This document shows positions 1 to 8,140 of a stretch of DNA of 64,000 bases, piece after piece. The stretch covers positions 1 to 64,000 of the forward strand of contig CAMJHP010000002.1 in the NCBI GenBank assembly GCA_946405575.1, written 5' to 3'. This DNA comes from an uncultured Bacteroidales bacterium. GTDB lineage: Bacteria > Bacteroidota > Bacteroidia > Bacteroidales > F082. Each line of letters begins with the position of its first letter. Within the stretch, counting starts at the first letter, position 1. Under the pieces are notes generated by a model. That model did not search any database and was not told where the DNA came from. It was given only the letters and a program-made list of their open reading frames with translations. A program made the translations under genes and the position numbers.

Positions 1-89
1 TTGTCGCTTTGCAAGCAAAATCCCACTAAACCCTATAGGTTGCGGATTTGAGGTTAAAGTTGCCCTCTTTTCTTTATACAGCGGCCGGA

Positions 90-105
90 CGGCGGTAAAC
101 CGCCG
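90..105. other. GC-rich hairpin upstream of the rloAB-like pair
   Basis: A perfect 6-bp stem CGGCGG/CCGCCG with a 4-base TAAA loop. It sits before the first promoter of the window and may be the 3' end of a transcript that begins outside the window. No T-run follows, so a terminator role is doubtful. Confidence 0.3.
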
Positions 106-160
106 CCGACACCTTCTTGAATGGGTAAGCTGTAATAAAAAGACAATCCGACTATTTTTT

Positions 161-177
161 CCGTGATTTTTTCACGG
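161..177. promoter_or_regulatory. Palindromic operator candidate before rloA
   Basis: CCGTGA and TCACGG are separated by a T5 spacer. The arms lie 18 bp upstream of the -7 box TATCTTTG (195-202), so the right arm covers the place where a -33 box would sit. A repressor bound here would block the promoter. The palindrome is seen directly; the operator role is inference. Confidence 0.4.
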
Positions 178-194
178 ATGTATGAAAAAAGTTG

Positions 195-203
195 TATCTT
201 TGC
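195..203 (+). promoter_or_regulatory. Bacteroidota -7 element for rloA
   Basis: TATCTTTGC matches TAnnTTTG followed by C and lies 29 bp upstream of the ATG at 233. No clean TTTG -33 box is present at 19-21 bp, which fits a promoter controlled through the overlapping palindrome. Confidence 0.6.
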
Positions 204-232
204 GGAAAATTCAAATCTAACACTTTACCATC

Positions 233-1528
233 ATGTTGCTTCGATTGGAAATACAGAACTTTCTGTCGTTTTATGACAAAACGGTGTTCGACATGTTTCC
301 TAACCCTAAAAGGGAACACTTCCAGAACCATGTGTACAACGAAAAGATTCCGCTGCTCAAAATGGCGGCTATTTATGGCGAAAATGGGTCAGGAAAATCG
401 AATTTCGTGAAGGCTTTGGGGTTTGTGAAGTCGTTTGTGGAGGATGACGATTTCCTGAAGAAGATCAACCTGGGCGAATACCGATTCCAACTGTCGGAAC
501 AAAGCAACCTGCCGATTTCGCTGACGATTGAGTTTTGCGAAAAAGGCAGCTATTACATCTACGAAATGACTATCAACGGCGACATTGAAGAGCGGTTTTC
601 GATTTCGGGCCTCGGTGAAACGGAGAACCAACTGCTGTTTGAACGCAAGGGGGTGAATGTCGTTTCAGAGTTGATAGAAAACCAGGAAGTGGTTGAAAGG
701 TTGCTGTCGCTGAACAGACACTCTTCCATCCTGTCCCACAGGAAATACCCCGTTTTCAAGCAGAACAAGGATATTGGCAATCTTTTTAACTGGTTTAATG
801 ACTTGGATGTCATCACCATCAATTCAAACATTCCGACTTTAATCGACTTGCTTTCGAACTATTCGGAGCTGTTTGACTTCGCCAACGAAGTGATGAAGAA
901 CATCGGTATCACCAATTCGTTGACCATCAAGGAAACACCGTTGGAAGAATGGATTGTGCAACAAGACATCACGGGGCTGAAAGATGTACTGGAAAGCAAC
1001 GGCATTGACGACAATTCGGGTTTGGCCGTCCTCAGGAACAACCGTAACGAGTACAGCGTTTCGATGAAGGACGGGGAAAAGATTGTGAAGGAGTTCTTGT
1101 TTGAACAGTTGGGCGTGAATGGTTTCAAGAAACCGTTGAAAATAGCGACACAATCGGACGGCACTGTCAGATTGTTGACGCTTATTCCAGCTTTGTTTGA
1201 TGCCATTAGGAGGGGCAAGGTGGTGGTGATTGATGAGTTGGAGAACAGTATCCATCCTAATCTTGTGTATCGACTGGTAAAATACTACTCCACCAGCCAT
1301 TGCAGCGGACAGCTGATTTACACCACACATCTGACGCAGCTTCTTGACCAACAGAATCTGATTCGACCTGACGAGGTGTGGAAGACTGAGAAAGAAAACG
1401 GCTGCACAAGGATGAGCTCGTTCAACGACTTCAAGATCCACAGCACGATGAACATTGAAAAGGGTTACATCGAGGGCCGCTATGGAGGAATCCCGAGCAT
1501 TTCAAAAATCGCTTCCGATGAGCAATAA
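233..1528 (+). CDS. rloA: RloA/AbiLi-like AAA ATPase
   Basis: A 431-aa ATP-binding protein of the AAA_21/RloA type. The N-terminus LRLEIQNFLSF is the usual beginning of SMC/OLD-like ATPases. Walker A GENGSGKS is at residues 49-56, a signature-like QSDGTVR near 307-313, Walker B VVVIDELE at 330-337, and an H-loop TTHL at 364-367, so the ATPase looks intact. The stop codon overlaps the next gene, which encodes a RloB-like protein; this pair is known as restriction-linked rloAB and resembles the AbiLi/AbiLii abortive-infection pair. I infer an anti-phage or stress role in the cytoplasm. The ATG at 233 follows the -7 box by a short leader. Confidence 0.82.
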   Translation: MLLRLEIQNFLSFYDKTVFDMFPNPKREHFQNHVYNEKIPLLKMAAIYGENGSGKSNFVKALGFVKSFVEDDDFLKKINLGEYRFQLSEQSNLPISLTIEFCEKGSYYIYEMTINGDIEERFSISGLGETENQLLFERKGVNVVSELIENQEVVERLLSLNRHSSILSHRKYPVFKQNKDIGNLFNWFNDLDVITINSNIPTLIDLLSNYSELFDFANEVMKNIGITNSLTIKETPLEEWIVQQDITGLKDVLESNGIDDNSGLAVLRNNRNEYSVSMKDGEKIVKEFLFEQLGVNGFKKPLKIATQSDGTVRLLTLIPALFDAIRRGKVVVIDELENSIHPNLVYRLVKYYSTSHCSGQLIYTTHLTQLLDQQNLIRPDEVWKTEKENGCTRMSSFNDFKIHSTMNIEKGYIEGRYGGIPSISKIASDEQ

Positions 1529-2300
1529 CTGGTCATACAGCAAAGGTGAACCGAGAAAAGAGCCTTTGGACATCACCGCACATAAGACTGAGAACGAAAG
1601 CGCGGAAAAAAAGTCCTTGAACGAGGTGGCCGTTTCGTACCAGAAAGGCGAAGGTGTGCTCATTCCAAAGGCGTTCATCGTGATTGTTACAGGTGGCGAG
1701 CGGGAAAAGGACTACTTCAAACGAGTTAGTGACATTGAGAAGCTTAAGGTTGCCTCGTTTGTCGAGCCTAATTTTGACAAGGATGACGAGCCGAGGATTT
1801 TCAAGTTTGCCATCGACAAGGTGGAAGACTACAAGGCTTCGTCGAGCCCGGACAATCCAGACAGCTATTATCTGATTACGGATGTGGATCATTTCGGGCG
1901 GCACATTGTGGCTCATCATAAAGAGTGTGTCGATGCAGGCATTCGGATGATTGTTAGCAACCCTTGTTTTGAGGTGTGGCTGTATTATGGGTATCACAGT
2001 GACAAGTTTGTTGATTTCGTGAAACCTGGCGAGTTGAGTAAGCTGAGTTCTGCGTTGAAGAAGTATGTCAATACGAGCGTTGAAGGAGGATTGAATGTCA
2101 GGAATGCTATCTTCAGGCTTACCGAGAACATAAAGAACGCCGAGCTGAACTACTCATGTGACAAGAACCAGATGCCTGAATTGTATTCCACGGATATGTT
2201 TATTCTTGGCAAGGATATTCTACCATTTGTTGAAGAGGAGCTGAAGGCACAGGAGAAACGGATAGAGGAATTGGCGGAATTGCATCGGAAGAATAATTAA
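1518..2300 (+). CDS. rloB: RloB/AbiLii-like TOPRIM-type protein
   Basis: 260 aa if it starts at the ATG at 1518, inside the last codons of rloA (GATGAGCAATAA, 11-bp overlap), a typical translational-coupling arrangement; an in-frame ATG at 1455 would add 21 residues of low likelihood. The conserved core starts near residue 53 with IVIVTGGEREKDYFKRV (family: glycine, then glutamate, then YF), followed by LITDVDHFG (about 120-127) and SNPCFEVWLYYGY (147-159). These are the landmarks of RloB (PF13707), thought to be a TOPRIM-like nuclease domain. The charged N-terminal 50 residues are not conserved in the family as I recall it. It probably acts with the RloA ATPase as the effector. Confidence 0.8.
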   Translation: MSNNWSYSKGEPRKEPLDITAHKTENESAEKKSLNEVAVSYQKGEGVLIPKAFIVIVTGGEREKDYFKRVSDIEKLKVASFVEPNFDKDDEPRIFKFAIDKVEDYKASSSPDNPDSYYLITDVDHFGRHIVAHHKECVDAGIRMIVSNPCFEVWLYYGYHSDKFVDFVKPGELSKLSSALKKYVNTSVEGGLNVRNAIFRLTENIKNAELNYSCDKNQMPELYSTDMFILGKDILPFVEEELKAQEKRIEELAELHRKNN

Positions 2301-2305
2301 AAGGC

Positions 2306-2323
2306 CGAATTATGTGTAATTCG
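2306..2323 (+). terminator. Weak hairpin between convergent genes
   Basis: CGAATTA and TAATTCG pair around a TGTG loop just after the rloB stop, followed by a T-containing but not T-rich stretch. A second inverted repeat lies at 2374-2401 (CCAAA..CTTTTG / CAAAAG..TTTGG). Either could help end the two converging transcripts; neither is a textbook terminator. Confidence 0.3.
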
Positions 2324-2457
2324 CTAATATTACTCTTTGTCTATATGAATTAACATGAATATGTATTTTTTTACCAAACCCTTTTGAACAAAAGCCTTTG
2401 GGCGGAGAAGGATTTGAAAAACAAATTTCATCCTCTTTTCTTCTTATCCGTTCTCTG

Positions 2458-3357
2458 TTACCCTTTGGTGCAGTTGTCCTCACAATTATCCATATTTTTA
2501 AAGACAATACCAGGCTTCTTTTTTTTACGGCTTACAACAATGATAAGAGCAATTCCATAAATAATCTGTCGCATATTAGCAGCAATGGAAGATGGCATTC
2601 CTACGAATCTTAATATCTCAGGCAACAGCACAAGGAAAACAGCCGCGAGAAACACCCCTCGCAGATTTCGCATACCGCCAATGATAACGATACTCAAAAT
2701 GAATATTGACTCGTCCAACGTGAAACTTGTTGGATCGATATAGGAGATGTAATAGGCATAAAGAACACCAGCAATTGATGCCAGCATGCCACTAATGACA
2801 AACGAAACCACTTTTGCCTGACCGACATTCTTGCCCAAACTGTCAGTATAGATCTCATCCTCGCTCAAAGCACGCAATAAACGCCCAAAAGGAGACTTAG
2901 TAATATTGTGTAGAATAAACCAAACCAAAGCTGTCAATACAGATGACAAAGCCAAGAACGCCCATTTGCTTTCCAACGGAACACCAAACAACGAAATAGT
3001 TGGAATTCCGCTAATGCCTAACGGTCCATTGGTAACACTTTGCCAATTGTTCATAATGGAGTATATCACCACTTGTATACCCAGTGTTATTACAACATAA
3101 TAATCGTCCACTGTCTTCACCGCAACTTTAGCCACAATAAAAGCAATAATCCCAGATATAAGCAGAGCAATAATCAGGTTTAGTATTGCTGGTGTGCCGA
3201 AGTTGACAGCCATAAGTGCCGCGGCGTATGCGCCAATGCCATAAAAACCAGCATGGGCAAGCGATATTTGTCCACTATAACCCGCCACCAAACTCAGCGA
3301 TTGAGAGAGAATGGAATAGATGCAAATCAATATGAGCAAATGCAATATATATTCCAT
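2458..3357 (-). CDS. livM: Branched-chain amino-acid-type ABC permease LivM
   Basis: A 299-aa inner-membrane permease. It is hydrophobic throughout, with GYSGQISLAHAGFYGIGAYAAALM near residues 28-50, the family hallmark of LivM, and a glycine-rich IGGMRNLRGVFLAAVFLVLLPE late in the protein, the usual coupling-helix region. It should form the channel with LivH, powered by LivG and LivF. It is the last gene of a seven-gene minus-strand operon, one base after livH. The true substrate is unknown: this family also carries urea, amides and other small polar molecules. The tail after residue 275 is short and charged (RKKKK, then several Cys). Confidence 0.88.
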   Translation of the reverse strand: MEYILHLLILICIYSILSQSLSLVAGYSGQISLAHAGFYGIGAYAAALMAVNFGTPAILNLIIALLISGIIAFIVAKVAVKTVDDYYVVITLGIQVVIYSIMNNWQSVTNGPLGISGIPTISLFGVPLESKWAFLALSSVLTALVWFILHNITKSPFGRLLRALSEDEIYTDSLGKNVGQAKVVSFVISGMLASIAGVLYAYYISYIDPTSFTLDESIFILSIVIIGGMRNLRGVFLAAVFLVLLPEILRFVGMPSSIAANMRQIIYGIALIIVVSRKKKKPGIVFKNMDNCEDNCTKG

Positions 3358-3358
3358 T

Positions 3359-4234
3359 TTACACCTCCGTTTTCTTTAATTTCTTTCCACTGAAGCCAAA
3401 TGGTCTGAAAAATAGGAAGATAACCAAAATAATATACGCAGTGGCATTCATCCATTTGCTGTCGAAGTAATATGCTGCCAAATGTTGAGATGCGGCTACT
3501 AATAGGGATCCCAATACCATAGTCCTCATCCCACCCATTCCACCTATTATCATAGCGACTACACCAAACATCATCCAATCAAACCCCATCGTCGGAATAA
3601 TATCAATATCTGCCGCGATCATTATTCCAGCAAAAGATGCCATCAAAGTTGCAACAAACATTCCAATTAAAGACACATGATAAGGATTAAGTCCATAAAC
3701 GGGAATCAAATCATGATTGGAAGATGCCGCTTTAATCTTCATACCAAGCGTTGTATTGTTTTCTAATACTCCCCAAAGGATGGATAGAAAAGCACACACC
3801 CCTAGACTCCATAATTGCACCATCGAGAGGTATGCATTTCCAATATTCACGCCTATTGAAGTTCCCCATGATTTAAAGCTCAACATTCCACTACCCCATA
3901 CTATCTCTATAACATTTAGAAAAACCACATTTATTCCAAGTGAAACAAGCATCATTCGCCATCCTTCAACACCTCTATTCCCTAATGGTAAATATACAAT
4001 CTTTTCAGCAGTCAACATTATGAGAATACACAGAACTACTGAAGAAAAGATTGAAAACCAAAATGGACAATTTGTTTCTCGAACAAACAAAAAAACTAAA
4101 TACGCGCCTAGAATGATCGAAATGGATTGTGCAATATTAAAAAATCGATGCGTCACATAATAAATATGAAACGATTTAGACAATATCAAGTAAATAAATG
4201 TCGTATATAGAATATTCAATATTATTTGCATCAT
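3359..4234 (-). CDS. livH: Branched-chain amino-acid-type ABC permease LivH
   Basis: A 291-aa inner-membrane permease. FNIAQSISIILGAYLVFL (residues about 32-50) is the LivH-like first conserved block (family: FNLAHGdlmMlGAY), and a late GMFVATLMASFAGIMIAADIDIIPTMGFD followed by VVAMIIGGMGGM is the usual C-terminal block. It pairs with LivM in the transporter. One base separates it from the gene before it and from livM after it. The conserved His of the first block is replaced by Gln, and overall the protein is divergent from amino-acid transporters I know, which fits an unusual substrate. Confidence 0.85.
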   Translation of the reverse strand: MMQIILNILYTTFIYLILSKSFHIYYVTHRFFNIAQSISIILGAYLVFLFVRETNCPFWFSIFSSVVLCILIMLTAEKIVYLPLGNRGVEGWRMMLVSLGINVVFLNVIEIVWGSGMLSFKSWGTSIGVNIGNAYLSMVQLWSLGVCAFLSILWGVLENNTTLGMKIKAASSNHDLIPVYGLNPYHVSLIGMFVATLMASFAGIMIAADIDIIPTMGFDWMMFGVVAMIIGGMGGMRTMVLGSLLVAASQHLAAYYFDSKWMNATAYIILVIFLFFRPFGFSGKKLKKTEV

Positions 4235-4235
4235 A

Positions 4236-5261
4236 TTAGTCCCATTCTTTGATTTTAGGAACGAAGTCTATGAACTCAGGTATTGTGACTACTTCACCAT
4301 GGAAACCCACCTCTCCTGTATGTTTATTTTCTACTATGTCAGAGTATTTGCCGAGCACCATTTTGTATTTTGAGCGAAAGCCAACCATCTTTTCTTCTAT
4401 TTCGTCACATGGTTTGAATACTACTTTATCTTCACCATAGGATAGCATATCTTTTAGATCAATCATACAGACCCTTGCCAACTCATTAATATTTCCATGT
4501 ATTTCGACATTAAAATAATTCCTCAATAAATAGTCTAACATTTTATTACCACTTGCTTTTGAAGAAAAACGAAAAAAAGTTCCTTCCTGACGAGTGCCAA
4601 TAATTTCTTCTATTGCATTTTTTATGTCTTGAGAATAATATGGACAGTGGAAAATGAATTTTACTTGATCACATTCCGATATAATATTATACATGGTACA
4701 ATGCTTTTGATTATGTTGAATAATATCAGAAACCCCAATATTGATATTGGGAGAGTAAATATGCAGTTCTTCCTTAGGATTAATCCTTTGCAGGTCTTTT
4801 GCATGCAACCTTAATGCAGCGAGGAAATCCTCTCCTGATTCAATTTTCTTAATATCAAGTTTTAATGATAGCAACAATGCGACAACTAATGAACAGAGAC
4901 TAATAACTATTGCATAATACTCTTTTCTTTCAATAATTAATGGTAATAAAGGAACATCTTTACCTACCAAAAGTAAAATCTCATATATTGCGATAAAAAC
5001 AGCTGCGATTAATACCGTGTATATAGAAATCATCCATTCATGCTTTGCTATTCCGTGCTTGAGTCTATATGTTAGTTTCTTAATATAGGATTTAAAATAT
5101 TTTTCAATTATTACGATATAAAGTACCGATAACAATATGATAACTATAACGCCCCATCCTATTAAATTAAACAATAGAGATAGTGCTGCAATAACAATAT
5201 TAATTAAGACAAAGAAGACAGTTAGAGTTATTATCCTCCAATGTGACACTTCCCTTTTCAT
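4236..5261 (-). CDS. Four-helix membrane protein of unknown function
   Basis: Not recognised. I choose the ATG at 5261 (341 aa) because it leaves a 1-base gap to the preceding gene, as do the other junctions of this operon; an ATG at 5288 would overlap that gene by 26 bp. The N-terminal half carries four hydrophobic segments (about residues 9-31, 36-56, 76-97 and 112-133). The C-terminal 200 residues are soluble and hydrophilic, with the stretches EELHIYSPNINIG, VKFIFHCPYYS, GTFFRFSSKASG and EVVTIPEFIDFVPKIKEW. It lies between an AlaRS-like protein and the permeases, so it probably acts with them at the membrane. No enzyme motif can be claimed. Confidence 0.75.
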   Translation of the reverse strand: MKREVSHWRIITLTVFFVLINIVIAALSLLFNLIGWGVIVIILLSVLYIVIIEKYFKSYIKKLTYRLKHGIAKHEWMISIYTVLIAAVFIAIYEILLLVGKDVPLLPLIIERKEYYAIVISLCSLVVALLLSLKLDIKKIESGEDFLAALRLHAKDLQRINPKEELHIYSPNINIGVSDIIQHNQKHCTMYNIISECDQVKFIFHCPYYSQDIKNAIEEIIGTRQEGTFFRFSSKASGNKMLDYLLRNYFNVEIHGNINELARVCMIDLKDMLSYGEDKVVFKPCDEIEEKMVGFRSKYKMVLGKYSDIVENKHTGEVGFHGEVVTIPEFIDFVPKIKEWD

Positions 5262-5262
5262 T

Positions 5263-6342
5263 TTATTTAAATTTTTGTTCCCGGACATAGGCTTGTTTTT
5301 GTAAATCTATAATACGATTGCCAAAAATACCAAAGGCATCATCCTTAATTTGATATCTATAATACTTTCTTTTCATTTCTTCTTTAATGATATTCAATAG
5401 GGGCTCACTCGGTATTGATAAAAACTCCATTTCCGAAATAACTTTTGCAAAATATGATTTCATTATTTTCCCTTGAGGAGTATTGTCAAATGTCTGATCA
5501 TCATTAAGTAAGAATATTAAAGTCTTAGACAATTCGATTATTCTTATTAGTTTATCAATAATAATATCTGAACTATCCTTTGAAAGTCTCATCAATTCTC
5601 TAATCTTTTGTATCGAGTTGCTATAGAAAGGAAGTTCGAATGCGCTTTCCAAGTTATTAGTAACGAACTCTATCCTTTCTAAACCAACGCCACACCCAAT
5701 TCCTGTATTCACAGTTTTTTCCAAGTAGGATAATTTATTTATATATTGATAAATGTTTGATGATGCTATTTCTATAAACCTATTGTTTCTTTTGACAAAG
5801 AATTCCACATTATAACCAGCCAAACGATCTATGCCACGACTGAGCATAAAGTTTCTCCTTCCTTTTGTAAGGATTATATGTTTGTCGTTAATTCCAATAG
5901 CCTTAAAGATCTCAACAGAATCAGTATCTAATGGCATTTCTTGATCCAAGAAAACGCCTCCTTCACAGGCTGTAACATAGATTTCATCTCGAGGAATACC
6001 ACATAATTCAAGAAACTCTACGAGCAAAGACAACTGCTTATATTCCTCAGCTTTCTTGTCATCAATGAATCCAAATCCGCCCCATACACCCATTTCAAAG
6101 AGCAATAGATGCTCATAACTGACTCCTACTATCTGTGCATCAACCTTGCGAACACATAAGTCTATAACTGAAATATTATCCTTTTTTACTTTTTCTGGAT
6201 TTAAAATGGCCGGAACTAAATAACTATGTCCTCCGCTTAGATTAAATTCACCCTTAAAATACTTGGACACAAGATTACTCCGTTCAACAAAGCGGAAACT
6301 GTTTTCTTGAGTGAACCTCTCAAATAAACTATATATATCCAT
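5263..6342 (-). CDS. Stand-alone alanyl-tRNA-synthetase-like catalytic protein
   Basis: A 359-aa protein that reads as the N-terminal half of AlaRS. FTQENSFRFVERSNLV at the start matches the AlaRS motif 1 region. CVRK (63-66) followed by LFEMGVWGGFGF (81-92) matches CVRAGGKHNDLE...FFEMLGNFSFGDY, including the motif 2 Arg. EIASSNIYQYI (191-201) matches EIWNLVFMQF. GIGCGVGLER (214-223) is motif 3. The last 120 residues resemble the AlaRS helical domain (DDQTFDNTPQGKIMKSY). Editing and C-Ala domains are absent (full AlaRS is about 870 aa). It should bind ATP and a small amino acid; transfer to tRNA is doubtful. It sits inside an amino-acid-type ABC transporter operon, so it may activate or sense the imported compound. 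Confidence 0.72.
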   Translation of the reverse strand: MDIYSLFERFTQENSFRFVERSNLVSKYFKGEFNLSGGHSYLVPAILNPEKVKKDNISVIDLCVRKVDAQIVGVSYEHLLLFEMGVWGGFGFIDDKKAEEYKQLSLLVEFLELCGIPRDEIYVTACEGGVFLDQEMPLDTDSVEIFKAIGINDKHIILTKGRRNFMLSRGIDRLAGYNVEFFVKRNNRFIEIASSNIYQYINKLSYLEKTVNTGIGCGVGLERIEFVTNNLESAFELPFYSNSIQKIRELMRLSKDSSDIIIDKLIRIIELSKTLIFLLNDDQTFDNTPQGKIMKSYFAKVISEMEFLSIPSEPLLNIIKEEMKRKYYRYQIKDDAFGIFGNRIIDLQKQAYVREQKFK

Positions 6343-6344
6343 AA

Positions 6345-7424
6345 TTACTGTTTTTCCATAATTAGTTCGGGAAGAATGTCATTAGTTGCAGTAATTTCTA
6401 TACGGCTTCCAAGTATGTCAAGTTCGGAATGGCTCTTAATGTCATTAGCTACCGATACGGGATTTACTCCGTTAGAACTATTTAAATATACAATCATTGC
6501 GCTATTAAAGAAAATCAATTCGGCAGTACCTATTTTACACCCATTTCTCTTTTCATAGTCTGTGACAAAATTGGAAAGGTCTTCCGTAAGTTCTGACTTT
6601 TTAAAGTTAACCATAGTCAAATTACTTATATCAGCAGTTAGAGCACCTGCCCCAGAAACCACATAAGATAACGTTGTAATAATCTCACCCTGATAATTCT
6701 GCTCTCTGAGTTTAATAATCAAATTTGAAATGTTCTTTCCTCCTGCACAAATAATGATTTTTTGTGCGCCAGAATCAATAACCTTTTTTGCCAATGTCTG
6801 AAAATTCGTTTCATTCGCAGGGAATGGGAAATCAGCAATTAGTTTTTCACTTCCTAAACTATTCATTAACGAGGAACTAAATGCCACTCCAAAATCATCA
6901 TTCATGTAACAAAGAGCAAAATTTGAGGATGTGTCAACATTGTCCAAAATGAACGACACCTCTTGAGTAACTGTTTGAGAATGTCTAAAAAACAAACTAT
7001 CAACAGCACTTAATGAAGGATGGGACGCATGAGAAAACATAAGTGTTCCCTGTTTTTGATGGATTGGTATCAATGCCAAATCAATTGAACTGACAATCGA
7101 GAACACCGTACTAATCTTATCAATTGTCACGAGTTTATTAACAGCACTTATTGAGGATGCAGTATTTCCCATGCCGTCCTCAATTTGTATTTTGAGTTGC
7201 CTTTCGGGATAATATTTATTTACATATTCCTCTGCCATTCTCAATCCATGACTTGCAGATTCTCCAACAGATGATAAATTACCTGTCATTGGCAAAACAG
7301 CCCCGATTTGCACTGTGTCCTTTTTATCAACTGGACGTTTTTTCTGGTTCAAAAAGAGCCATACTGATGCGCCCACAATTAATGCGACGCAAATAAGAAT
7401 TCCTACGATACTTCTTTTTTTCAT
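6345..7424 (-). CDS. LivK-type substrate-binding protein, membrane-anchored
   Basis: A 359-aa type I periplasmic binding protein: VQIGAVLPMTGNLSSVGESASHGLRMAEE (residues 38-66) is the family opening, followed by repeated Rossmann-like segments (NFALCYMNDDFG, KKVIDSGAQKIIICAGG). The N-terminus MKKRSIVGILICVALIVGASVWLFLNQ is one hydrophobic helix with no lipobox Cys and no clear signal-peptidase I site, so it may stay as an uncleaved anchor in the inner membrane, facing the periplasm. It should deliver the ligand to LivHM. It lies 2 bases before the AlaRS-like gene and 11 bases after livF. The ligand is not predictable from sequence. Confidence 0.82.
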   Translation of the reverse strand: MKKRSIVGILICVALIVGASVWLFLNQKKRPVDKKDTVQIGAVLPMTGNLSSVGESASHGLRMAEEYVNKYYPERQLKIQIEDGMGNTASSISAVNKLVTIDKISTVFSIVSSIDLALIPIHQKQGTLMFSHASHPSLSAVDSLFFRHSQTVTQEVSFILDNVDTSSNFALCYMNDDFGVAFSSSLMNSLGSEKLIADFPFPANETNFQTLAKKVIDSGAQKIIICAGGKNISNLIIKLREQNYQGEIITTLSYVVSGAGALTADISNLTMVNFKKSELTEDLSNFVTDYEKRNGCKIGTAELIFFNSAMIVYLNSSNGVNPVSVANDIKSHSELDILGSRIEITATNDILPELIMEKQ

Positions 7425-7435
7425 AGTTGTGAATA

Positions 7436-8140
7436 TTAAACAATTTGTTGTAATATTGATTCTACAGACTTTAGATTCTTTTCAACGATTTTTCCTAATC
7501 GCATACAAAAGACCATACTTGCATAAGGCACCATCTCCTTTAAATGATGCTCAACAACCATCATAGTAGTCCCTTTTTCACGTATCCTGCCAAGTATGTC
7601 AATCACCTCGGGAATCTTATCCTCACTAAGCCCTGCCAGGGGCTCATCATACAGCAACATGGTTGGCCGATTAACCATAACCATGCCAAGCGCAAGCATC
7701 TTTCTCTCTCCCCCACTCAAACGTCCAGCGGTTTGTTTCCGGCGTTCTTTGAGCAGTGGCATCTCTTCCATCACTTCATCAATTCTTCTGATACTCTCTT
7801 TTCTGTTGTTGAGATGCAACAAGGAGAATTGCAAGTTCTCTAATACACTTACATCATCAAAAAGTTCATTTTTCTGCGGCACATACATAATCCCTCGATT
7901 CAGCAGAGTATGTGTCGGTGCTTTCTTTTCCCTATTGTGAAGCACTTTACCATCATATTCTACAGAACCTTGCCAGACATCTACCAATCCATAAATCAAC
8001 TTTAGCAAGGTGCTCTTTCCTGAGCCGTTTGAGCCAACCAACAATACCACATCTCCTTTTTCGATATCCATTGTAATGTCGAAAAGCACTTGCTTGTTGC
8101 CGTATCCTGTACTTGCGTTATGTATGGAAAGGAGACTCAT
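7436..8140 (-). CDS. livF: ABC transporter ATPase LivF
   Basis: A 234-aa ABC ATPase. Walker A GSNGSGKS is at 36-43, the signature LSGGERKM near 140, Walker B TMLLYDEPLAGLSED near 160, and the H-loop VVEHH near 197. Length and the late EHHLKEMVPYASMVFCMRLGKIV segment fit LivF. It overlaps livG by 4 bases (ATGA), so the two are translated together. With LivG it forms the nucleotide-binding pair for LivHM on the cytoplasmic face. Confidence 0.9.
   Translation of the reverse strand: MSLLSIHNASTGYGNKQVLFDITMDIEKGDVVLLVGSNGSGKSTLLKLIYGLVDVWQGSVEYDGKVLHNREKKAPTHTLLNRGIMYVPQKNELFDDVSVLENLQFSLLHLNNRKESIRRIDEVMEEMPLLKERRKQTAGRLSGGERKMLALGMVMVNRPTMLLYDEPLAGLSEDKIPEVIDILGRIREKGTTMMVVEHHLKEMVPYASMVFCMRLGKIVEKNLKSVESILQQIV

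Noticed and set aside
2374-2401. Inverted repeat as a terminator for the livM operon
   Set aside because: The run of seven T lies on the wrong side of the stem for minus-strand transcription; kept only as a possible structure.
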